Of a stretch of DNA of 64,000 bases, positions 24,606 to 32,447 are shown piece by piece. The stretch is from Prevotella sp. (GTDB lineage Bacteria; Bacteroidota; Bacteroidia; Bacteroidales; Bacteroidaceae): NCBI GenBank assembly GCA_017412705.1, contig JAFPWS010000036.1:1-64000 (forward strand), read 5' to 3'. A program made the position numbers and the translations under genes. Under the pieces are notes generated by a model. That model had not been told where the DNA came from. It searched no databases and saw only the letters and a program-made list of their open reading frames with translations. How positions within the stretch are numbered: the stretch's first letter is position 1; the number at the start of each line of letters is the position of its first letter.

Positions 24606-26432
24606 TTATAGATTCACCAGGAAGGAGAGTCCTATGGTGAAATAGTTCATCTTCTTTGTCGAATTGTATTCTCTGGCCTCCAGGACTTTTCCGTCGCCGT
24701 AGTCAGCGGCATCGGCAAACAGTATCTCTGCTCCAGGTGTTAAGCCCTTAGACATGAAATGGAAGGGGTCGTAGGTGAGTGTGTAGTCCTTCTTAGTGTA
24801 GTCGTAGTCGAGATACAAACGCCAAGAGAAGTTTGACTTGTACTTATAGGTCAGCGAGATGCCAGTACCAAAGGATGTTGACGACTTGGCACCTAAGGTC
24901 AGATATTCCCACTCGTCAGTCCATTTCTCACCCGTATTATTGGCATATTCCAAAGAGTTCATATACAGGCCAGGGTTATGGCCAGACTGCTGCTTACCCG
25001 GGGTGTTGTCGATGTTTACGGAGTAGCTGATGTCCTTCACGTTACCTTCTGCATAACCATCGATGTCGAGTTCCTGAGTGAATGAACGTCCTATCAGAGC
25101 CTTTGTGCCTAGAGCGAAATGCTTGCTCAGCGGCAGATTGAAGTACAAGCCGATGCTACCGGTAAACTCGGTGATGTGGTCGCTCTTGACGACACCATAG
25201 ATATCGGTGACTGGGGCGTTGGCTGTGAACTCTGCTTCTGAGTTGTAGTTAAAGCCCTGTTTTTCCAAGTATTCTATGTTATAACCATATTCTGTTGCAG
25301 GAGAGAACTCTCCAGGGCGATAGCGCTCGTAGAGGGGCTCCAGACCCTGCCAGGCATTCCAGTCCTCAAGATATACATTATCTGAATATTGTCCGAAGTC
25401 TTTTGCTGACATGGCTCTTACTCTCAGACGTCCACCGATACCGATGTATTTATTGAAGAAGTAGGCACCCTCGGCATCTACTACGGTAGCAGCACGGAAC
25501 TTGATGCTCTGCTTCTCGCCGTCTTCTTCGAAGCTGATATCCTTGGTGCCGAAGCCCACACCCATTGAGATGCCGAAGAACGAGGGATTCTCGAAGTCCA
25601 TCTCCAGGTCGTTGCGCAACAGACCCTTGCCCTTGAAGAGCAGGTCGGCGATGCCATAACCCAGCTCGGTAGAAAGAATACCAAGACCTGCACCAGACAT
25701 AACGTCGCTAATCCAGTGACGGTTGTTGAGCACACGCATGACACCTGTAGCCGTAGCCACACCGTAGCCGGCTACCGACCACCATGGCGAGCGTGTCAGT
25801 CCGTACTCCTTATGCAGTAATGTGGCACCAACGAAGGCTGTGGCAGTATGACCAGAGGGCCATGAGTTGGCAGAGGTTCCGTCTGGGCGCATCTCCTTGG
25901 CAGTGTATTTAATACCATTGACGAATCCGGCCATAATACCATAGGACAGTGCTGCGCTGGCCAGCAGGCGGGGCCAGTCGCTACGACCCTCATAGCCGCC
26001 AAGTTTCAGACCTACTACCATGGCAGGACCGAAGAACTGCGTGTAGTCGTCAATACCAGTCTTGAAATCGGTCAGCAGCTGGGTGTTTTTCTTTCCACCC
26101 TGTTCTGCTCCTGCGTTGACGCGGAACATGGCCTTGTCACCCTTAAGTGCCAAGCCGGCAACAAACAGGGGTATGCCTACGAAGGTCATGTCGTCTATGA
26201 ACCTATAAGGTTTTACGCCTGGATTTGTTCTCGACTTAAAGAAACTGACGTCGGGCTTCCACTTGTCGGTGTTAGCTCCAAAATCATAAGAAGGGGTTTC
26301 AACTGGCACTAGTTCTGGTGTCATCTCAGGCACGTTTAACTTCAAGGGCTCTTTGTTGTCCCATTCATTAGCAGCTGCCATGTTTAGGGCTGTGAAGAAA
26401 ACAGTCACTACTAAAAGAAAATACTTTTTCAT
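24606..26432 (-). CDS. PAP2 phosphatase domain fused to an outer-membrane beta-barrel
   Basis: 608 aa. A signal peptide (MKKYFLLVVTVFFTALNMAAA) precedes a full PAP2 domain with KYTAKEMRPDG, the core SWPSGHTATAF and NRHWISDVMSGAGLG, which together carry the catalytic Arg, His and Asp residues. From about residue 280 the protein becomes rich in alternating aromatic/polar strands ending in NYFTIGLSFLVNL, an outer-membrane barrel with a terminal hydrophobic residue. The PAP2 part should be periplasmic or membrane-embedded. Likely activity is removal of a lipid phosphate, perhaps from lipid A or undecaprenyl diphosphate. ATG at 26432 was chosen for the signal peptide; a longer start adds 12 residues. 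It is the third PAP2-type protein in the window. Confidence 0.85.
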   Translation of the reverse strand: MKKYFLLVVTVFFTALNMAAANEWDNKEPLKLNVPEMTPELVPVETPSYDFGANTDKWKPDVSFFKSRTNPGVKPYRFIDDMTFVGIPLFVAGLALKGDKAMFRVNAGAEQGGKKNTQLLTDFKTGIDDYTQFFGPAMVVGLKLGGYEGRSDWPRLLASAALSYGIMAGFVNGIKYTAKEMRPDGTSANSWPSGHTATAFVGATLLHKEYGLTRSPWWSVAGYGVATATGVMRVLNNRHWISDVMSGAGLGILSTELGYGIADLLFKGKGLLRNDLEMDFENPSFFGISMGVGFGTKDISFEEDGEKQSIKFRAATVVDAEGAYFFNKYIGIGGRLRVRAMSAKDFGQYSDNVYLEDWNAWQGLEPLYERYRPGEFSPATEYGYNIEYLEKQGFNYNSEAEFTANAPVTDIYGVVKSDHITEFTGSIGLYFNLPLSKHFALGTKALIGRSFTQELDIDGYAEGNVKDISYSVNIDNTPGKQQSGHNPGLYMNSLEYANNTGEKWTDEWEYLTLGAKSSTSFGTGISLTYKYKSNFSWRLYLDYDYTKKDYTLTYDPFHFMSKGLTPGAEILFADAADYGDGKVLEAREYNSTKKMNYFTIGLSFLVNL

Positions 26433-26465
26433 ATACTTTGCAATGTTAATGTTTGTATTTGCATG

Positions 26466-26473
26466 CAAAGGTA
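26466..26473 (-). promoter_or_regulatory. -7 box before the PAP2-barrel gene
   Basis: TACCTTTG on the minus strand, 33 nt before the ATG at 26432. No well-placed TTG was found. Confidence 0.5.
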
Positions 26474-26488
26474 GTGAAAAAATCTCAA

Positions 26489-27109
26489 TTAACCATTATT
26501 AATAGATGTTTTTTTATTTTTGTACGTCTGATATACCAGATACCAGCCATCTGCATGAATGGTAAAGTGGTCGGAAAGAGTTTCGTTCAGGGTGCCTTGC
26601 CACCATTCCTGATAGGCGTAGGAGTTCCACTTAAGCCCCGCGGACTCTATTCGGGTGCATCCAAAGTTAAAGATGCTGACCTGCTGGCCTGCCTGTGACG
26701 TAAAGCACTGGTCACCCTGCGAAGGGGTGAAGAAACCATGGCTTGTCAGCATCAGTCCTTCGATACCCCAGTCACGATAATAGCGCATCAGTAATGAGAT
26801 GTTGCCCAGGGTGTGATCCTCGCGTTTGCCTGTACATCCCAGATAGGCTATCTTTTTCCAGCCTTGCTGCAGGCAGTAGCGTGTGGCCTTCGTCAAGTCG
26901 TTGTCGTCTTGTTCGTCAATCTGTATGAGTTTGTGGCGATACAGGTCAGGCACTGAGTCGCCATCGCCAATGACAATTTCAGCTTGTGGATAATGGCTGA
27001 TGGCACCGTCGCAGCAAATGACATGCTGAGCTCCTTCCAAGATGGAAAGGGGTACGGCATGAGTGGGGAAATCACCATCAGCTAGCACTACGGCGTCAAA
27101 CTTTGTCAT
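26489..27109 (-). CDS. thiN: Thiamine pyrophosphokinase
   Basis: A 206-aa thiamine diphosphokinase that turns thiamine plus ATP into TPP. The N-terminal half has VLADGDFP, CCDGAISH, VIGDGDSVP (the metal-binding GDxDS step) and the catalytic DDNDLTKATRY. The C-terminal beta-sandwich carries the thiamine-binding SxGxKWxxY-type segment, here SAGLKWNSYAY. It overlaps the 3' end of pnuT by 14 bp. Gene order riboswitch, TonB receptor, PnuT, TPK makes a complete path from external thiamine to TPP. Confidence 0.94.
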   Translation of the reverse strand: MTKFDAVVLADGDFPTHAVPLSILEGAQHVICCDGAISHYPQAEIVIGDGDSVPDLYRHKLIQIDEQDDNDLTKATRYCLQQGWKKIAYLGCTGKREDHTLGNISLLMRYYRDWGIEGLMLTSHGFFTPSQGDQCFTSQAGQQVSIFNFGCTRIESAGLKWNSYAYQEWWQGTLNETLSDHFTIHADGWYLVYQTYKNKKTSINNG

Positions 27110-27692
27110 ACTTTGTAATCTTTACTTTTTGTTTCCACTTATAGTAGCCTGCGATAGCGATGACGACGTAGAGTCCGTAGAGACCTGCCTTGAAAGGAAT
27201 GCCTTTCTGGATATATAAAATACAGCATACAACGTCGACAACAATCCAGAAAAGCCACTGCTCCAGATACTTCCGGGCCAGTGCCCACATGCCGACAAAC
27301 GACAGGGCATTGGTAAACGAGTCGAGTAGGGGAACAGTAGAGCTCGTCCATTTGACCAAGACATAATAGGTGGCGCCCCAAGCTACAAAGAAGAACATCG
27401 TGGCAGGAAGATATTGTCGTTGTGGCATGTGAATAATGGGCAACGACTCTTTCAGTTTGCGTGTCTTCTTGAATTTCCATATATAGAATCCGTAGAGAGC
27501 TGCTATGGTGTAGTAGCATGCCATACCAGCATCGCCGTAAAGCCCATGGCTCCAATAGAGCCAGACGTCCAGCGCAGGCATGATGACGCCCACAAACCAC
27601 AAGGCTATCGAGGCCCGATACTCGAGCCAGATATAGATGAGCCCGAGTATCGTGGTCAGGATGTCAAGCCAATATGTCTCTAAGAATTCCAT
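27096..27692 (-). CDS. pnuT: PnuC-family thiamine transporter PnuT
   Basis: A 198-aa membrane protein of the PnuC fold with about seven helices. The N-terminal EFLETYWLDILTTILGLIYIWLEYRAS and the C-terminal KAGLYGLYVVIAIAGYYKWKQ are family features. PnuC homologues import vitamin precursors by facilitated diffusion and metabolic trapping. Placement between a TPP riboswitch, a TonB receptor and a thiamine kinase argues for thiamine rather than nicotinamide riboside. It begins immediately after the receptor stop. The kinase downstream would supply the trapping step. Confidence 0.92.
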   Translation of the reverse strand: MEFLETYWLDILTTILGLIYIWLEYRASIALWFVGVIMPALDVWLYWSHGLYGDAGMACYYTIAALYGFYIWKFKKTRKLKESLPIIHMPQRQYLPATMFFFVAWGATYYVLVKWTSSTVPLLDSFTNALSFVGMWALARKYLEQWLFWIVVDVVCCILYIQKGIPFKAGLYGLYVVIAIAGYYKWKQKVKITKYDKV

Positions 27693-29966
27693 TTAGAAGT
27701 TAATCGACAGATGAGCCATCATGTTGAAGGGTGCGGAGGGAGCAAAGCCTGCTGCATCCTGGTCACGCAAGCCCCAGTTGTTGACAGCTTTGACACCACC
27801 TTTGCCGTCCTTGACGAATTGAGGCGCTGCCCAACCATTGTTGTCGTACTTGGCTGAGAAGATGTTGTACAATGTCACTCCTGCTGTTACCTCCTTGAGG
27901 CCCCACTGCTTGAGGCTGAAGGTATAGCTGAGATCAACATTAGTGTTGAAGTGAGCTTTCAGCAGCAGGGTCTCATAGGTGGTATTGGCACTCTCACTCC
28001 AGCTGTCCTTGCACTCCATCTCCTTGAAGCCGGTATTGGTCAGGTACTGGTCGCTGATGTACTGGCTCTGGACAGAGGCCTTGAACCCTTGGTAGTTGAA
28101 GGTCAGAATATTGTTAAAAATAAGGTCGGGTGAGAAGCTCAGAGGGGTGTCTCCAAGATTGACGACGTCCAGGTCGTCGTCCTTGACGGTCCAGTCCTTG
28201 GCACGGTTACGGCTCAGCGTGGCGTTGACATCCCAACGGAACCAGTCGAGGGGCATCCAGGCTGCTTCCAGCTCCACACCAAGTCGATAGCTCTTGCCCA
28301 CGTTGGTAGCAATGGCTTCACCGATATCATTCAATTCACCCGTCAGCACGAACTGGTCCTTGTACGACATCCAGTAGATGTTGGCACCTGCCGAGAAGTG
28401 CTCACTCTGGAACTTGTAGCCTACCTCAAGGTCGTTCAGCTGTTCTGCCTTGAGTTTTGTGCCGATGTTGTCCTCATAGTCATTGCGCGTAGGTTCCTTG
28501 TGGGCAATGGAAAACGAGGCGTATATCTTATGGTTGCGTGTGATGTCGTAGTTCAGACCAAACTTTGGGTTGAAGAAGTTGAACTTGTCGTCGATGATGT
28601 ACTTGCCGTCCAGGTTGTAGCCGTACTCATCAGTTGGGTCCTGCATCTTGTAACCGATGTTGCGATACTGCAAGTCCACGAAGGCACTCAGGCCCCTGGC
28701 AAACTCATAGTTGACCTTAGCATAGATGTTGAAGTCAGTCTTTTTGGCGTTGTTGCGGTAGTACTCGAAATTGGGCACACCCACCACTTTTCCGTAGTGG
28801 TCGCCGTCATACTTGTTCCATCCACCTCCGAAAGCTGCTTCCAAACCCTTACGGTCGTTATACACCACCGAAGCCACCACACCATAGAAGTCGTTTGCCA
28901 TCTTCTTCTGCTCAATCAGGTTGCCACGGGTTCCCGGGTCTTCATAGCCGTAGTATTCGATGAGGCCGTATTTGGATAGCTTGCGATTAAGCTTATACTG
29001 CTCGTAGTAACCATCGCCACGGGTGTAGTGCAGAGCAACATTGAGGCTCAGCGGTCTCGATAGGCGCTGGTTCAGGATGAGTTGATAGTTCTGCTGGTGG
29101 TAGTTGTCCGTCTGGTTGTCGTAGTAGCCTGTGGGATTGCCGTCTTCGTCGAACCCCATCACACCACAGGAGTTGTAAGTACGGCCATAGAGTGCCTGCT
29201 CGTATTTAGATGTGTAGTTCCAGGCGTGATAGGTTTGCTCCTCACCGTTCCAGGTGATGAACTTCACCACCGTATTGTCGCCAAACCAGCCTGCCTGCAG
29301 CAGGTAAGAGTTCAGCTTTGTCGAGGCACGATCCAGATAGCCTTTCGAACCAATGTTCGACAGGCGACCTTGCAGTCCCCAATGATTTTTAATCAGGCCA
29401 GTGCCAAAACGTAGGGTCTCCTTATGACTATAGTAGGAACCGCCGCTGAGGTCCAAGCCGATGTAAGGCTCTTGTCCTATGTTCTCGGTCTGCATGTTCA
29501 GAGTGGCACCAAAGGCACCTGCTCCGTTGGTGGATGTACCTACACCACGCTGTATCTGCATGGACTGCACGCTTGAGGCGAAGTCGCCCATGTTCACCCA
29601 GTAGAGCTGGGCCGACTCGGCGTCGTTCATGGGTATGCCGTTGGCAGTGATGTTGATGCGTGAGGGGTCCGTACCACGTACTCTTAGGGTGGTGTAGCCT
29701 ATGCCGTTACCCGCATCCGAGGTCATGGTTACGCTTGGTGTCAGCGACAGCAAATAGGGGATGTCCTGTCCGTGGTTGACAGCCTTCAGCTGTTCTTTGT
29801 CCATATTGGTGAATGCTATAGGCGTCTTCTTGCTGGCACGTGTAGCTACTACCTCTACATCCTGTAGCTCCACGCTCTTCAGCGTGTCCGTCACCTCAGC
29901 CGTTACCTCTTCTGCCTGCATGGTTACAGTAGTACCGAGCAGCACAGTCATCATTAGTTTCTTCAT
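27693..29966 (-). CDS. TonB-dependent outer-membrane receptor, thiamine-specific by context
   Basis: 757 aa. A signal peptide (MKKLMMTVLLGTTVTMQA) is followed by a TonB-box-like stretch, a plug domain (VRGTDPSRINITANGIPMND, residues about 60-170) and a 22-stranded barrel that ends in a typical C-terminal strand (FNMMAHLSINF). There is no N-terminal carboxypeptidase-regulatory domain, so it is not a SusC-type receptor. The TPP riboswitch directly upstream and the pnuT-thiN genes downstream identify thiamine, or a phosphorylated form, as the likely ligand. It should need TonB-ExbBD, which is not in the window. Confidence 0.93.
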   Translation of the reverse strand: MKKLMMTVLLGTTVTMQAEEVTAEVTDTLKSVELQDVEVVATRASKKTPIAFTNMDKEQLKAVNHGQDIPYLLSLTPSVTMTSDAGNGIGYTTLRVRGTDPSRINITANGIPMNDAESAQLYWVNMGDFASSVQSMQIQRGVGTSTNGAGAFGATLNMQTENIGQEPYIGLDLSGGSYYSHKETLRFGTGLIKNHWGLQGRLSNIGSKGYLDRASTKLNSYLLQAGWFGDNTVVKFITWNGEEQTYHAWNYTSKYEQALYGRTYNSCGVMGFDEDGNPTGYYDNQTDNYHQQNYQLILNQRLSRPLSLNVALHYTRGDGYYEQYKLNRKLSKYGLIEYYGYEDPGTRGNLIEQKKMANDFYGVVASVVYNDRKGLEAAFGGGWNKYDGDHYGKVVGVPNFEYYRNNAKKTDFNIYAKVNYEFARGLSAFVDLQYRNIGYKMQDPTDEYGYNLDGKYIIDDKFNFFNPKFGLNYDITRNHKIYASFSIAHKEPTRNDYEDNIGTKLKAEQLNDLEVGYKFQSEHFSAGANIYWMSYKDQFVLTGELNDIGEAIATNVGKSYRLGVELEAAWMPLDWFRWDVNATLSRNRAKDWTVKDDDLDVVNLGDTPLSFSPDLIFNNILTFNYQGFKASVQSQYISDQYLTNTGFKEMECKDSWSESANTTYETLLLKAHFNTNVDLSYTFSLKQWGLKEVTAGVTLYNIFSAKYDNNGWAAPQFVKDGKGGVKAVNNWGLRDQDAAGFAPSAPFNMMAHLSINF

Positions 29967-30021
29967 GTTCCTTTTACCTTATTTATTAAACTACTAAAAA
30001 TAAGGGGGCAGAGCTACTCTA

Positions 30022-30098
30022 TTCATCCCTACGTCGGCATTACCCGTATCAGGTTTGGAGGGTATCATCTCAGCCCACACCCGTGAGCACCCCTTGAA
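30022..30098 (-). promoter_or_regulatory. TPP riboswitch (THI element)
   Basis: Minus strand carries the THI-box landmarks in order: GGGGTGC, GGGCTGAGATGATACCC, ACCTGATACGGGTAATGCCG and CGTAGGGA. Downstream, a CCCCCTT run followed by ATTTTT (about 29997-30007) could pair with the AAGGGG at the aptamer's 5' side, a plausible terminator-type expression platform. It controls the receptor-pnuT-thiN operon; TPP should turn expression off. Confidence 0.95.
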
Positions 30099-30106
30099 TT
30101 CGGCTG

Positions 30107-30137
30107 CGAAGGTACAAAGAAAAAATGGACTGACCAA
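30107..30137 (-). promoter_or_regulatory. Promoter of the thiamine operon
   Basis: TTG (30135-30137), 20 nt, TACCTTCG (30107-30114) on the minus strand, with one mismatch to TAnnTTTG. It lies just before the riboswitch. Confidence 0.6.
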
Positions 30138-30198
30138 AATATTAGCCCTTTTTCTTGCTTTTTGCCCCCATTTGTTTCGTAAAGTCGATTTTTTACAT

Positions 30199-30206
30199 TA
30201 CCTTTG
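30199..30206 (+). promoter_or_regulatory. -7 box before the thioesterase gene
   Basis: TACCTTTG, 25 nt before the ATG at 30232. The nearest TTG (30172-30174) is 24 nt upstream, a poor spacing. Confidence 0.5.
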
Positions 30207-30231
30207 CACATCAACACAAAAGGCTGGTAAG

Positions 30232-30639
30232 ATGACATTGAAAGAATTTTTTAAGAAGGACCGCTTTGCAGCTTTGGCAGGTGTCGAACTGCTGGAGGTG
30301 AGTGAAGGATATGCCAAGGCACGTATGCTGGTGACACCAGAACATCTGAATGGTGGCGGAGTCTGTCAGGGAGGTGCTTTGTTTACGTTGGCTGACCTGG
30401 CATTTGCAGCAGCCATTAACAGTCATTTGGAACTGACATTCTCTACGTCGTCCAATATCACCTTCGTTGCCAATGTGAGTGAAGGGTATGTTTATGCAGA
30501 GGCTCATGAGGTGGTAGACCATCCGAAGATGCCTTATGGCGAAGTGCGCGTGACGGATGAGGCAGGACGCCTGCTGGCCATCTTTACCTCCAGTGCCTAT
30601 AGAAAAAAAGGAGCGATCATCGATGCTGACCGCCCCTGA
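30232..30639 (+). CDS. PaaI-family hotdog thioesterase
   Basis: A 135-aa single hotdog domain. HLNGGGVCQGGALFTLADLAFAAAIN matches the PaaI/YbgC helix with the catalytic Asp and the GG(x)xxT pattern, and the strand NITFVANVSEGYVYAEA follows. PaaI enzymes hydrolyse aryl-acyl-CoA, including phenylacetyl-CoA derivatives. ATG at 30232 was chosen because a -7 box lies just upstream; an earlier in-frame Met would run through the riboswitch region. It is convergent with the ACT protein that ends the phenylacetyl-CoA ligase cluster, so a role in releasing arylacetyl-CoA is attractive but unproven. Confidence 0.9.
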   Translation: MTLKEFFKKDRFAALAGVELLEVSEGYAKARMLVTPEHLNGGGVCQGGALFTLADLAFAAAINSHLELTFSTSSNITFVANVSEGYVYAEAHEVVDHPKMPYGEVRVTDEAGRLLAIFTSSAYRKKGAIIDADRP

Positions 30640-30661
30640 TAAGTTGTTCCTTGCTGTCTTA

Positions 30662-31090
30662 TTAAACCAGCTTTGAGAGATCGGGTTCCTCGATGTACTT
30701 CAGCTTGTTGTCGATGATGACGCGCTGTGCTGCTTCTGCATCCTCTGTACGGAAAATCATGATGCCTTTTCCGCCCAGCAGGAAGGTATACATATAGGCA
30801 ATGGAAATGCCCTCTTTCGAGAAGGTCTCCACGGCGTCGGCAGCACGACCAGGCTCGTCGTCGAGCTGCAGGGCGAAAACGTTGCTCAGAGCTACGGCTA
30901 CGCCACCCTTCTTGAGCTCTTCGTAAGCACGGATGGGCTCGCTACAGATAAGACGGTAGATACCATATTCAGCAGTATCTGCAATGGTTGAGGCCACAAT
31001 CTGAATGTTGGCCTGCTTGAGAATCTGGAGCACCTTGATGAGCGTGCCTGAACGGTTCTCAATGAAAATGGAAAGTTGATTGACTGTCAT
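30662..31090 (-). CDS. Tandem ACT-domain protein
   Basis: A 142-aa protein made of two ACT domains. The first starts MTVNQLSIFIENRSGTLIKVLQIL, the second covers GRAADAVETFSKEGISIAYMYTFL. ACT pairs bind amino acids and control enzymes allosterically. Genes of this type sit beside phenylacetate-CoA ligase and indolepyruvate oxidoreductase in many anaerobes. Here it closes the minus-strand run that begins with iorA. I infer that it senses an aromatic amino acid and adjusts one of the neighbouring enzymes, but it has no DNA-binding or catalytic domain of its own. Confidence 0.9.
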   Translation of the reverse strand: MTVNQLSIFIENRSGTLIKVLQILKQANIQIVASTIADTAEYGIYRLICSEPIRAYEELKKGGVAVALSNVFALQLDDEPGRAADAVETFSKEGISIAYMYTFLLGGKGIMIFRTEDAEAAQRVIIDNKLKYIEEPDLSKLV

Positions 31091-31122
31091 ATGCTTTAAA
31101 CTTTAAAAATTTTATGTTGTAA

Positions 31123-32439
31123 TTATTGGTAAACCTTGCGTTTGTCAACAACGCGGACGGCCTTGCCCTCGCTGACGGGCAGAGAACCCTTGGGTACCAG
31201 ACGTACCTTGGGCTTCAACAGAATTTCGTCGCCTACCTGGTGGCGAATCTCCTTCTCCAGGGTCTGCAATTTGCCGTAGTCGTCGGTGGCCTCGTTGATT
31301 TCCACCTCTATGTACATCTGGTCGTTGTTGTCCTCGGTGGTAAGGGTGATGAGGTAGTTATTGCCCAGCTCGGGGAACTTCATCAGGATTTTCTCCACCT
31401 GGATGGGGAAGATGTTGACGCCACGCAATACAATCATGTCGTCAGAACGTCCACGCATGCGATCCAGACGGATGTGGTTACGACCACAAGGGCAAGAGCG
31501 TCCCAGAACACGCGTCAGGTCGCGGGTACGATAACGCAGCAGTGGCATAGCCTCGCGGCAAAGTGTAGTGAGCACCATCTCGCCAATCTCGCCGTCGGGC
31601 ACAGGCTCCAATGTCTCGGGGTCTACTATCTCGACGATGTAGTAGTCCTCCCAGAAGTGCAGACCGTTCTGCTCCTTACACTCAAAGCCTACGCCAGGAC
31701 CACACATCTCACTCATACCAAACGAGTTGTAGGCCTTGACACCCAGCATGTCCTCGATGCGCTGGCGCTGCTCCTCAGAGTGGGGTTCAGCACCGATGGC
31801 CAGTACCTTCAGCTTGGTGTCGCGATGTGGATCAACGCCCTGCTCCTGCATAACCTCGTAGAGGCGGGTGACATAAGAAGGGATAGCATGAATAGCTGTC
31901 GTACCAAAGTCCTTGATGAACTTAATCTGACGCAGAGAGTTACCGGCAGCAGCAGGCACTGTGAGCATGCCCAGACGCTCAGCGCCATACTGGAAGCCCA
32001 AGCCACCCGTGAACATGCCATAGCCAGAAGAGTTCTGGAATACGTCGTCGGGACGCAGGCCTACCATCCACAAGTTACGAGCCACCTGATTGGCCCACTC
32101 GTCCAGGTCTTTCTGCGTGTGCAAGATAACGGTAGGGTTTCCTGTGGTACCTGAACTGGAGTGCAGGCGTACACAGTCGCGAAGGGGCACACATGACATA
32201 CCAAAGGGGTAGGTGTCGCGCAGGTCTTGCTTGGTGGTGAAGGGCAGCTTACGAACGTCTGCCAGTGTCTTAATGTCATCAGGCGTGATGCCTGCTTCCT
32301 TGAATTTTTTCTGATAGAACTCGTTCTGCATGCAGTGGCGAACAGTTTTCTGCAGACGCTCCAGCTGGAGTGCCTCAATCTGCTCGCGCGTCATGGTCTC
32401 GAATTCCGGATTGAAATAATTAGAATTAGATTGTTGCAT
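31123..32439 (-). CDS. paaK: Phenylacetate-CoA ligase
   Basis: 438-aa PaaK-type adenylate-forming ligase. The N-terminal RLQKTVRHCMQNEFYQKKF and FTTKQDLRDTYPFG, the P-loop-like HSSSGTTGNPTVILHT, the GAEPHSEEQRQ step, and the C-terminal GRSDDMIVLRGVNIFPIQVE are all present. It would activate phenylacetate or indoleacetate to the CoA thioester with ATP, or work in reverse to make ATP. It lies 8 nt downstream of a second, clearly different PaaK copy, with the ACT gene 32 nt further on. Substrate preference of the two copies cannot be read from sequence. Confidence 0.94.
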   Translation of the reverse strand: MQQSNSNYFNPEFETMTREQIEALQLERLQKTVRHCMQNEFYQKKFKEAGITPDDIKTLADVRKLPFTTKQDLRDTYPFGMSCVPLRDCVRLHSSSGTTGNPTVILHTQKDLDEWANQVARNLWMVGLRPDDVFQNSSGYGMFTGGLGFQYGAERLGMLTVPAAAGNSLRQIKFIKDFGTTAIHAIPSYVTRLYEVMQEQGVDPHRDTKLKVLAIGAEPHSEEQRQRIEDMLGVKAYNSFGMSEMCGPGVGFECKEQNGLHFWEDYYIVEIVDPETLEPVPDGEIGEMVLTTLCREAMPLLRYRTRDLTRVLGRSCPCGRNHIRLDRMRGRSDDMIVLRGVNIFPIQVEKILMKFPELGNNYLITLTTEDNNDQMYIEVEINEATDDYGKLQTLEKEIRHQVGDEILLKPKVRLVPKGSLPVSEGKAVRVVDKRKVYQ

Positions 32440-32447
32440 AATGTTAT

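Noticed and set aside
31126..32154. Plus-strand frame opposite the first phenylacetate-CoA ligase
   Set aside because: No domain match; the minus strand has every PaaK motif in order.
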